The notes under the pieces are model-generated. The model did no database searches, had not been told where the DNA came from, and saw nothing but the letters and a program-made list of their open reading frames with translations. DNA of 11,098 nucleotides from Rhodospirillales bacterium (GTDB taxonomy: Bacteria > Pseudomonadota > Alphaproteobacteria > QKFK01 > SZUA-500), in NCBI GenBank assembly GCA_003252195.1, contig QKFK01000222.1, positions 1 through 11,098 of the forward strand, in the 5' to 3' direction. Of this stretch, positions 1-8,000 are shown one piece after another (position 1 is the stretch's first letter; the number at the start of each line of letters is the position of its first letter). Both the position numbers and the translations under genes were made by a program.

Positions 1-933
1 AGGATCTAGAACATATGGGAAATTTGTATTTACATAATCTACTAAAACTCCAGATGAGAGCTCCAGCATTATACACATCATCGCTATTTGCCCACCCGTA
101 TTTAAGAAAACCTTCAACGCCGTTGTGGGATAGCTTTTGGTAGAAGGGAATGCGTAGCAGATTATTAACGCAGGAAGCAAAGCTAACACCAGACCCATTC
201 TTACTGCTGTATCTATTAGATAGAAAGGGAACACCAAATCTATAACCACATATGCTATAATAATCAATATTCCGGCAATTACACCCATTACGGTACTATC
301 TTTAGCCGTAATTAGTCTGGCTCCTAATGCCATACCCATACATAGTTTTTGGTGTAATGCATTTATCATACATTCAATTGCCTGACCTGGTCCTGCGGGG
401 AAACCAGAAGTAGCAGAAACCTCCGTACTTCCTGCCGCCAAATGGCATACGCCGCCTTGACCATTTAATATAGCATCTGCAAATTCAATAAACGCCGTAA
501 ACAGTGGAAATACAAACGTATTCAATGTCCACATCATGTCATCAGCAGTTTTTACCATTGCGGCACAAAGGGCGCAGACAAACATTCGCTGCAATACCAT
601 CGTCCAAAATTCTGCAGGATCTACAGGTTTTAATGAACTCAGGTGACCTAATAATTTGAAAGCTATCCATAAACCAAGCAGAACACCGATAAAGTTTGCC
701 GAACCAGCACTTACTCTTGAATAAACACCTGTTGCAAGAATACCCGCTGATTTATAAACCATATAAAACATACTAGCTTGCCACGTTGATGTTTTGGCTT
801 CATCGCTAATTTCTTTACTAGATTTCACTTCACCTGTTGGTTCACTATTTTCACAAGCAGATAAACAGATGCTCATGGCGAGAATCACCATAATCACCTT
901 TAATATCTTAAATTTATCTGCAAGCCATATCAT
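1..933 (-). CDS. virB6: VirB6/TrbL-like T4SS inner-membrane protein with lipobox (3' end beyond window)
   Basis: My own translation from the ATG at 933-931 is open for 311 codons to the window edge, so the C-terminus is missing. The start overlaps the stop of the preceding gene by one base (TAATG), which implies translational coupling. Residues 10-27 form a lipoprotein-type signal ending in LSAC, with Cys27 as the predicted lipidated residue. Several membrane segments follow, including FIGVLLGLWIAFKLL, IAGILIIIAYVVIDLVFPFY and MGLVLALLPALIICYAF. The protein is clearly a paralogue of its neighbour: both share the LSSL-P-DP motif after the first membrane helix and a VFPFYLID-AVR block followed by a LLP/MLP helix and an AFP motif. 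The family is an inner-membrane channel component of the secretion system. The N-terminal Cys lipobox is unusual for VirB6. The family call is confident; the lipidation is inferred. Confidence 0.82.
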   Translation of the reverse strand, partial: MIWLADKFKILKVIMVILAMSICLSACENSEPTGEVKSSKEISDEAKTSTWQASMFYMVYKSAGILATGVYSRVSAGSANFIGVLLGLWIAFKLLGHLSSLKPVDPAEFWTMVLQRMFVCALCAAMVKTADDMMWTLNTFVFPLFTAFIEFADAILNGQGGVCHLAAGSTEVSATSGFPAGPGQAIECMINALHQKLCMGMALGARLITAKDSTVMGVIAGILIIIAYVVIDLVFPFYLIDTAVRMGLVLALLPALIICYAFPSTKSYPTTALKVFLNTGGQIAMMCIMLELSSGVLVDYVNTNFPYVLDP

Positions 934-2600
934 TATTCATCTTCCTTCATGCCAAGTTGAACCTTAACTCCTTGTTTAAGTCCATCTTTTGCTCCACCGG
1001 CAACAGCCTTAACCATTTTACCGGCTTGATTTCCATGCCATTTAACCGAACGACCAACTGCCGTGCTCTCAAGTTTTTTATCAACCATTTGCGAAACAGA
1101 TTTAGCTCCTTGTTTAGTAGAATATGCCGCGTTATCAATACCCATACGCAAATTCTGAATACCTTTACCAAGAGCCGTTTTCTTATCATCGTACAATCTA
1201 CCACTATTACTCATCTTTTGAGTATTTTTCGTATTCTCGTTATTTTTATCTAACAAAGCTTGTTTACCAGCATCTGTACGGTTAAATGCTCTTTGAGCTT
1301 TTGCCTCACTTCTCGCTTCTTGTCTTTTTTCTCTGCCCTCACGATAAGAGCCAATCATAGAACGCCCCGCTGCTTTCACACTTGATTTAGCAACTTTTTT
1401 GGCAGCCCCTCCGATAGCATTACCAGCTGATTTAACGGGCTTCATTACTGTACTAGCCGCCATAGCACCTATACTAGAACCAATTCCATGACCGAAACTT
1501 GCTCCAGAAAAGTGGTTTGCTAAATCTGAAGATTGCTGAATTAGCTTAAAGCCAAAGATACATACAGCAAGAACCTTTAAGAAGCCTGTACCACCTGAAT
1601 CTAATGCTTTTCCTAATGCAACAATATCATTCGCATTATACGCGGCATCCACGTCTGGCCCCAATGCTGCTTTCATCATCTGCATATTAAGAGCCAAGAT
1701 TAACGATATTGATATAAAAGTGAATATTGATTGCAAAAGCATACTCCAACCTTTACCAGGGAACTCTTTTGCAGTAGCGGGGAAAGCCCACGCCGTTATC
1801 AACACTGGAAGCATAGCACCAACGACACCCAACCGCACCGCTGCATCGATAAGATAGAAAGGGAACACCAATAAATAGACTACACATGCCACATATATAA
1901 CCTTACCATCAAACCACAAAGCGATATTAGGCAATATACCATCTTCCCATGCAACACATGAAACAGACGAACCAATTGACATACCTTGAGCGAGCTCTTT
2001 TTGCACACCTTGTATCATACAAATCATTGCTATACCCATGCTACTATCAAATGCTCCACTTGAATTTACACCTGATGTGTCGGCAGTACATACAAATTGA
2101 CTTGTGGAGGTAGAATCTGCAATTGCTGTAGCAAAATTAAAACCACTTGTTGCAACTGGGGTTATCAAATATCCAAAAGCATTCATTGATGATGACAAAA
2201 AGGCCAACGCAAACAAACATCTAAAAATCTGACCGCCAATCCCTTTTAACATGTCCATAGGATCAATTGGGGTTAATGAAGAAAGTTGCTTAAGCAAAGT
2301 TATTGCCAACCACACACCCAAACCAATTGCAATTAAGGTTTGGCAACCTGATTGCACCGCATTAAAAACATTAATAGACATTGAGCTAACTGCATTAAAG
2401 ATTGTTTTGAACAATCCACACAAATAACAATTAGCAGCAAATTCATCACCTAATGTTGCAGGGTTTTTACAATCTTCAATACCAGCAAAACCTGTAGCAG
2501 GGACAAGCAGCGTAAGCGCAACGATAAACACAAACAATAAAGAGTGTTTATTATCCATCGCAGATTGCTTTATCTTTGTAAAACTTTTAGCGTTCATCAT
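933..2600 (-). CDS. virB6: VirB6/TrbL-like T4SS inner-membrane protein with long basic C-terminal tail
   Basis: This 555-residue protein starts at ATG 2600-2598; a GTG nine bases further upstream overlaps the ribosome site and is unlikely. Residues 18-39 form a hydrophobic signal or anchor ending in TGFA. A short exported segment with Cys44 and a CxxC pair (58-61) follows. Several membrane helices come next: GLGVWLAITLL with the LSSLTPIDP motif, VVYLLVFPFYLID, MLPVLITAWAF, FTFISISLILAL, and LKVLAVCIFGFKLI. From about residue 380 to the end the protein is soluble, basic and rich in Lys, Arg, Ala, Gly and Ser, probably cytoplasmic. VirB6 proteins sit in the inner membrane and form part of the translocation channel; long extra tails are known in Rickettsiales VirB6 paralogues. 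The gene overlaps the preceding small gene by 14 bases, and the next paralogue starts at its stop codon. Confidence 0.85.
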   Translation of the reverse strand: MMNAKSFTKIKQSAMDNKHSLLFVFIVALTLLVPATGFAGIEDCKNPATLGDEFAANCYLCGLFKTIFNAVSSMSINVFNAVQSGCQTLIAIGLGVWLAITLLKQLSSLTPIDPMDMLKGIGGQIFRCLFALAFLSSSMNAFGYLITPVATSGFNFATAIADSTSTSQFVCTADTSGVNSSGAFDSSMGIAMICMIQGVQKELAQGMSIGSSVSCVAWEDGILPNIALWFDGKVIYVACVVYLLVFPFYLIDAAVRLGVVGAMLPVLITAWAFPATAKEFPGKGWSMLLQSIFTFISISLILALNMQMMKAALGPDVDAAYNANDIVALGKALDSGGTGFLKVLAVCIFGFKLIQQSSDLANHFSGASFGHGIGSSIGAMAASTVMKPVKSAGNAIGGAAKKVAKSSVKAAGRSMIGSYREGREKRQEARSEAKAQRAFNRTDAGKQALLDKNNENTKNTQKMSNSGRLYDDKKTALGKGIQNLRMGIDNAAYSTKQGAKSVSQMVDKKLESTAVGRSVKWHGNQAGKMVKAVAGGAKDGLKQGVKVQLGMKEDE

Positions 2601-2811
2601 CTTTAACACTCCTGCTATGCCCTTTGTCTTTATTATTTAACGCACTCATTGGGCTACCTATCTTAAAATATGCTACTGCCAAAACACCACCCAACAATAA
2701 GACATTAAATATCGTCATATATTTAGAAGATAAAATGTTTCCGATATCAGTAAAACCAAATATTCCTGCTACCGCAAAAAGCACAATATAAAACTTAAAA
2801 TTCTTAAACAT
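2587..2811 (-). CDS. Small protein with two membrane segments, T4SS-associated, unknown family
   Basis: This 74-residue protein starts at ATG 2811-2809. It has two hydrophobic stretches (about residues 5-24, including YIVLFAVAGIFGF, and 33-50, including FNVLLLGGVLAVAYF) and a charged tail (KDKGHSRSVKDDER). It is the first gene after a likely promoter and overlaps the VirB6-like gene by 14 bases, so it is very likely expressed with it. Size and topology recall the small T4SS proteins VirB2 (pilin) and VirB3. I see no cleavable signal ahead of two further helices as in VirB2, and no motif that settles VirB3, so I leave it unnamed. The upstream ribosome site is only moderate (GGCGGGT, close to the ATG). 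Overlap with a conserved gene and a clear two-helix pattern make a real gene likely. Confidence 0.65.
   Translation of the reverse strand: MFKNFKFYIVLFAVAGIFGFTDIGNILSSKYMTIFNVLLLGGVLAVAYFKIGSPMSALNNKDKGHSRSVKDDER
2609..2613 (-). promoter_or_regulatory. Ribosome binding site deciding the virB6-like start
   Basis: AGGAG on the minus strand lies 8 bases before the ATG at 2600-2598, and 11 before a second adjacent ATG. It overlaps the in-frame GTG at 2609-2607, so that GTG cannot be the start served by this site. The site lies inside the end of the preceding small gene. Confidence 0.7.
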
Positions 2812-2850
2812 TCTACCCGCCGTAAAATCTTATTTCTCAGAATATATCAT

Positions 2851-2880
2851 ATTATAAAAATAATCTTAGAATTGTGACAG
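2851..2880 (-). promoter_or_regulatory. Likely sigma-70-type promoter of the virB6-like unit
   Basis: On the minus strand CTGTCA (2880-2875) is a 4/6 match to the -35 consensus TTGACA. It is followed after 18 bases by a perfect -10 box TATAAT (2856-2851). Transcription would begin near 2844, about 30 bases before the ATG at 2811. The box sits downstream of the terminator at 3075-3044, where a new promoter would be needed. The rest of the 2812-3095 gap is AT-rich and shows me nothing else. AT-rich sequence gives chance TATAAT matches, so this is a prediction. Confidence 0.5.
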
Positions 2881-3043
2881 TTTTTTGATTCAATTACTTC
2901 CATTTAGCAAGGTATCAAGCATTACAGCTGCAAGCCTTTGTTTTTATTAGATAAAACTCTAAAACTTAAAAATGACTTTTGTTACAGAAATATTACACAC
3001 CAATAAAAACAATAGATTAAAGCCGCAACAATCCCCTCAACAT

Positions 3044-3075
3044 AAAAAAAAAGCCCCTTGAAATTTCAAGGGACT
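3044..3075 (-). terminator. Rho-independent terminator after the hydrolase gene
   Basis: The minus strand reads a 10-bp hairpin with arms AGTCCCTTGA and TCAAGGGGCT (one T-G pair) and a four-base AATT loop. A run of nine T (3052-3044) follows, its first T being the last base of the stem. It lies 20 bases after the hydrolase stop codon. This is a textbook intrinsic terminator. It ends the unit carrying virB10, virB11 and the hydrolase, and separates it from the virB6-like genes. Confidence 0.9.
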
Positions 3076-3095
3076 TTAAATTTTGTACATAGAAT

Positions 3096-3968
3096 CTATT
3101 TCTTTGTTTTACGACTAACTGTAAAACTTCCTTTAGTAAAGAATCTTTTTACTGCAGCTATTACAGATTTGTTAGCGCAAATAAACGTATGTATTGTTCT
3201 GATTTTATAAGTTGCCTTTGCCCCATCTAACATAGTTTCATCAACAGTAACAACACCATCATTATCTCCAGATAATTTTCTGTTATAACCAACCCCATCA
3301 TCGTCTTTATAACCAGATATTATACCAAACTCTATTTCTTCTGGGAATTTAGGAAAATCTATCATATTTTCAGGATTCAAATCAGCTAAACTTGGTCCCA
3401 TTATCTTCCTTAACAAACCAACCTTACCAATCATTATAGAAAGTTGTGACCCCTGATTTGGAGGAGCTATCTGCACAATGCGTTTTATATCAAATTTTGC
3501 ATTAATGATTTCTGGATCATTCAAAAGCTTTCTTAAAATTATTCCGCCTAAAGAGTGTGTTACAAAATAAAGCTTTTTGCCCACAAAGCTAGAGAGCATT
3601 AAAACTTTAAACTGCTCAACATGATGATCTATATCTGCTCTCATGCTTGGGTAATTTGCTAAATAAGTATCAAAACCATCTGCTTGTAACTCTTTTGCCA
3701 TTTTATTAAAAATGCATCTAGTTCTTGATAAGCCATGCATCATTACAACAAGCTCTTTTACGTCATCTTTTAGCTCATAAGCTTCTTTAATTACCTCAAA
3801 CTGAGCCTTACATTCATCGTAAGTTCCAGCAAAACGCCTAATATTCCATGCATCTAGCAAACGGCATTTCTTTGACCAGAAATTTTGTTGAATTCTCCAG
3901 CCACATGAATAGAACAAATCTCCCCATAACTGGAAACCGCCAAACGTAAAAAACTGAAAATTCTTCAT
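3096..3968 (-). CDS. Alpha/beta-hydrolase, lipase/esterase type
   Basis: This 290-residue protein has the features of a serine hydrolase of the lipase-like alpha/beta fold. There is an oxyanion-loop motif VMMHGL (75-80), a nucleophile elbow THSLGG with Ser139, and an APPNQGS block (168-174) typical of this group. Likely acid residues lie in GDNDGVV (Asp235 or Asp237), and the likely catalytic His260 is in IHTFI. About 70 residues rich in aromatic amino acids precede the hydrolase core; I see no clear Sec signal peptide. The ATG is preceded by GAGG at 9 bases. The gene follows virB11 after 31 bases and ends at a strong terminator, so it is probably co-transcribed with the T4SS genes. The substrate is unknown: lipid ester, acyl-protein or an envelope component are all possible. 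A role as secreted effector is inference from context only. Confidence 0.85.
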   Translation of the reverse strand: MKNFQFFTFGGFQLWGDLFYSCGWRIQQNFWSKKCRLLDAWNIRRFAGTYDECKAQFEVIKEAYELKDDVKELVVMMHGLSRTRCIFNKMAKELQADGFDTYLANYPSMRADIDHHVEQFKVLMLSSFVGKKLYFVTHSLGGIILRKLLNDPEIINAKFDIKRIVQIAPPNQGSQLSIMIGKVGLLRKIMGPSLADLNPENMIDFPKFPEEIEFGIISGYKDDDGVGYNRKLSGDNDGVVTVDETMLDGAKATYKIRTIHTFICANKSVIAAVKRFFTKGSFTVSRKTKK

Positions 3969-4012
3969 TCCTATATACCTCTTTATTATAAAACAATGCT
4001 CTATTACTAAAA

Positions 4013-4981
4013 CTATGTAACCTCAGTAACCGCTCTTATGTTACCATCACGATTAATCTGCACAACCCGTAGCTTTTCTTTCATCTCAGCAATTGTTTTT
4101 GCTCTATCAATCGTTGGGTATGAGTGCAAAATACGATCCGTAAATGCTTTATAAGCCGCTTCTGAATTTTCAGCGTGGATTGTTGCAAAACAGTTATCGT
4201 GACCAGAACCCATAAGCTCCCACAATGCTCCAGCATTTGCAGTCGAAATCTCACCCCCAATAATAGCGTCTGGAGTAAAACGCACAACCAAGTCAATAAT
4301 CTTAGGATAATCTAACTTGTTAGTTTGCTCAGTACGAGACAATGTCAAGTGAACTCTATTAGGGTGAGGAACTATTAACTCTCGAGTATCCTCAACGGTA
4401 ATAACCCTTTTATGAACATCTAAAATATTAAGCAAGTTATTTAAGAATGTAGTTTTACCTGTAGCGGTAGCACCACTAACTAAAACGTGGTCTCCTCTTT
4501 TAATACTTAACATCAAACGTTCATAAGGATCATCTGGATCTTTAATTCTCTTTAATGGGTTAATCTTTTTAAGAATTTCACCTTGTTTAAGCCCATAATC
4601 CTGCAAACCAAAACTAACTGAATCTGAGTGAACACGAATAGCTAAAGCAATACCACCTGTTAAATCTTCATGGTCATACATTACGTTTCTGCCCGCTATA
4701 GCTGAAAAACGGTGATCTCCAGGAAGAGTTGCATATACAACAGGAGTTCCTCTTTCTGGATCAAATGGCAATTCATATGTATTGGCAATAATATACAACA
4801 AATCTACTAGATAGTTTCTAGTAAGCTTAGGGTCTTTTTGACAAGCCCAAGGATGAGCACGCTTACCTCTCAAGCGCAACCAAACCTCGCCTGGGTGGTT
4901 TACAACAACCTCTTCAACATTATCTTGGTTATACCAATATGACAGAGGCCTTAACACTGATTCAAGAACATAAAAACTCAT
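4013..4981 (-). CDS. virB11: VirB11-type T4SS traffic ATPase
   Basis: This 322-residue protein is of usual length for VirB11, the hexameric ATPase that works at the cytoplasmic face of the inner membrane to drive assembly and substrate transfer. Visible motifs in order: an N-terminal domain (about 1-140) with NHPGEVWLR (28-36); Walker A GATATGKT (170-177, Lys176); Asp box TVEDTRE (195-201); Walker B-type IIGGEI (240-245, Glu244); and His box ATIHAEN (266-272). All key residues are intact, so the enzyme looks functional although the virB10 gene upstream is interrupted. The start is the ATG at 4981; the best ribosome site, GGAG, is 13 bases away, rather far, so the start could be weakly used. 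A 62-base gap separates it from the virB10 stop. It is followed by the hydrolase gene on the same strand. Confidence 0.93.
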   Translation of the reverse strand: MSFYVLESVLRPLSYWYNQDNVEEVVVNHPGEVWLRLRGKRAHPWACQKDPKLTRNYLVDLLYIIANTYELPFDPERGTPVVYATLPGDHRFSAIAGRNVMYDHEDLTGGIALAIRVHSDSVSFGLQDYGLKQGEILKKINPLKRIKDPDDPYERLMLSIKRGDHVLVSGATATGKTTFLNNLLNILDVHKRVITVEDTRELIVPHPNRVHLTLSRTEQTNKLDYPKIIDLVVRFTPDAIIGGEISTANAGALWELMGSGHDNCFATIHAENSEAAYKAFTDRILHSYPTIDRAKTIAEMKEKLRVVQINRDGNIRAVTEVT

Positions 4982-5043
4982 TAGCTTAGTATAACTCCAA
5001 AATTTTCTATAATAATACTAATACGTTATTATTATTTTTCCAA

Positions 5044-8000
5044 CTAAAACAATGCAGGCACATCATCAGATGTTTCTTCCGAACTACTGTATGATGATGT
5101 TGGCGTGCTTGTAGATGATGTCGATGCAGAAGGCGTAGAAGTTGTAGTCGAATAACTACTACTTGCTGGAGGAACGACAACCGCCTGCGAAGGAGATGTC
5201 GACGAATTCAAGTTAGAAGAATCAAGTAAAGCATTACCACCTTGTTGATTTTGTTGAGCCTGTCCTGTTGTTGATGTAGAAGAACCGTCTTCTTTATTAG
5301 GATCGTAGTAGCCACTTTGATCTTCTGCCTGCACATTTTGTCCTGCAACACCGTCTGTTTCTACATTACCATCTCTAAAGTCATCTTCATCTAACAGACC
5401 CTTATCTTTATCATCTTCAGTAAGGTCAGTTTCACTTCTTAGCCACAAATCTTCTTTAGTATACACATTTAATCTTGTTCCAGTAGGAATAAACAACACA
5501 GGAATAATACCATTAGTATCTTCCATTACACCACTAAACACATCGTCCATACTATCGCCAAAGTCTTCTATGGCTTCTTTGATAGCATCAGATTTTTCAT
5601 CAGAAATTTCATTGCCATCTGCGTCAACTTTTTTCTGACCCATCAAAGCTCCAGCTGTCAGAATCTTAACACCAGATGAAACTGCTGACACAAGAGCGCC
5701 TACACCATATTTTTGCATCAACTGTCTATCAAGGTAACCAGGAACACCGCCTCGACCCATTGAATCTGCCGAATATGCCTCTTCAAGCTTAAATGCACCG
5801 CCATCTGGGCGAATAATTCTCTCCCAAATAATATTGATTTTAGGAGCAGAGCCAACATCTTCTCCACCGCCAGAGACCATTCCACGCATTTTAGAGCCTG
5901 CTGGAATAATCACTGTTCTACCATCACCGCCATAAACATTTCGCTCAACCATACCTATAACAGGAACATCCGAGAAACGTGAATCCACAGAGCTAACCAA
6001 AACAACTGGTATTGGTTTATCCGCGGTCAGAACTCTAGACATATCAACTTTCCATGTAGATGTGTTTTTAATTATACCAGCTGGCACCCAATCGTTTTGC
6101 ATTCCTGTAAAGTTTTTCTTATTCTTATATGACGACCTTACAGAACCTATACCCATGTTTGCTCTGCGTAAAGTCTGTGCTTGCACTAGTGCCTGCAAGC
6201 GTTGCGTCTCATACTTTACATCAACACCAGAAGAACCGCCCAAACCATAGAAACCGCCGCCTGATGAGCCGCCAGAACCATAGGCAGAACCAGCTCCACC
6301 GCCGCCTAAAGCCCCCCCCCCTAAAGGAACATAATTTTCAACCTTGTCTTTGTCACCATATTCTTCAGGATCTATGGTAGGATCTTCAATACCAATAACA
6401 TCTCCTTTAAGATTATAAGCAACTCCATTCTCATCTACATATCCAACTTTTTTACCGTTTTTATCAATAATATCGCCATTTTTTAATATTGTTCCGATAA
6501 GATCTCCTTTTGGAGTTATAGCCATTGAATTGCGTATGTTGCCGAATTTACTCATATCTATTCCGCCCAAACCACCATCTTCATTATCACTTGTATTATC
6601 TGATGATGCATTTTCAGCTGCAGCTGCAGCTGCTGCAGCCGCTTCTTTTTCTTTTTCGCGTTCAATTGCCGCTAACTCTTCAGCTTCTCGGGTAACATCT
6701 TCTGTGCTAGGCAAATTAACTTCAACAAACGGAACAAAGTCTGGATAACCGATAACATTTCCATTTTTATCTACAATATCACCTGTAGATGTCAACTGCC
6801 CGATATTATCTCCGTTTGCATCAGTAACAGAGCCATCATCATTAATAACACCAATTGGGTTTCCATCTTTATCTCTCGCAAGAGGTTTCCCATCGGCACT
6901 AGCTATTATTCGGCCTTTACTATCTACAACTACGCCATTTTTAACTCGACCAATTACCTTACCGTTTTTATCTACAACATTGCCACTTTTATCAATTGTG
7001 CCAATAACACGGCCATTCTCATCTCTTACAACTTTTGCCTTACCACTATAGCCAATAACCTTGCCGTTTTCATCAACCAATTCGCCGTTTTCATTAACCT
7101 TACCAATTGGATTTCCATCTGCATCAACCACGGTTCCATCTGGCAATACAATACCTATTACATTACCATTTTCGTCTCTTACAAGATTTTCTCCGCCAAA
7201 AACTCGTCCTATAACATTACCATTACCATCTACAACAGAACCATCAGGAAGTACCTTACCAATCACATTTCCATAAGCATCAGTTACGGTTCCATCTGGA
7301 TTAACTACACCGATAATGTTTCCATTTTTATCTTTAACAACACTAACACCATCTGCATAACCAACTATATTGCCATATTCATCAACGACCAAACCATCTG
7401 GACGAATTTTACCAATAACATTGCCTTTAAGGTCAACAACGGTACCATCTTCTAAAACCCGACCAATTACCTTGCCGTTTTTATCTCTTATTAGTCGACC
7501 ATTAAATTCTTGCCCAGCCTTACTTTCTTGAGATGATTGCCCGATTTCTTTTCCGTCTTTATCGACAGCTTTACCGTTGGATAAAACTTTACCTATTACT
7601 TCGCCCGCATCATTCACAACAGTTCCATCAGCCAGAACTTTACCTATAACTTTACCACTAGCATCTCTTACAAAATTATCTGTGGTGGCTCTACCTATTA
7701 TCTTTCCATCTGGAGATTTAACATTACCATTTCCATCAACAGAACCAATTATATTGCCTTTTAAATCTACAACACTACCGTCTGCAGTAATACGCCCTAC
7801 TATATTTCCATTGTCATCTTTAACAAATTCATCAAATAATACTTTACCGATTTTATTGCCTTCATTATCGACAACAGTTCCATCAGGCAAACTTTTGCCA
7901 ATCTTATTTCCATTAAAGTCTATAATCGTTCCATCAGCCAGAACTCTACCTATAAATTTGCCATCCTTGCCAAGCACCATTCCGCGACGCACAACAGAGC

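Noticed and set aside
947..1296. Open frames in both strands inside the basic tail of the VirB6-like gene
   Set aside because: They overlap a well-supported coding region in other frames and have no recognisable domain.
2607..2609. GTG as start of the VirB6-like gene
   Set aside because: It overlaps the AGGAG ribosome site; the ATG at 2600 has proper spacing.
4081..4296. Short minus-strand open frame within virB11
   Set aside because: It lies in another frame of a gene with all its catalytic motifs intact.
5008..5036. Inverted repeat between virB10 and virB11 as a terminator
   Set aside because: The arms (5008-5017 and 5027-5036) contain only A and T, pair over about nine bases and lack a following T-run; far weaker than the terminator at 3044-3075.
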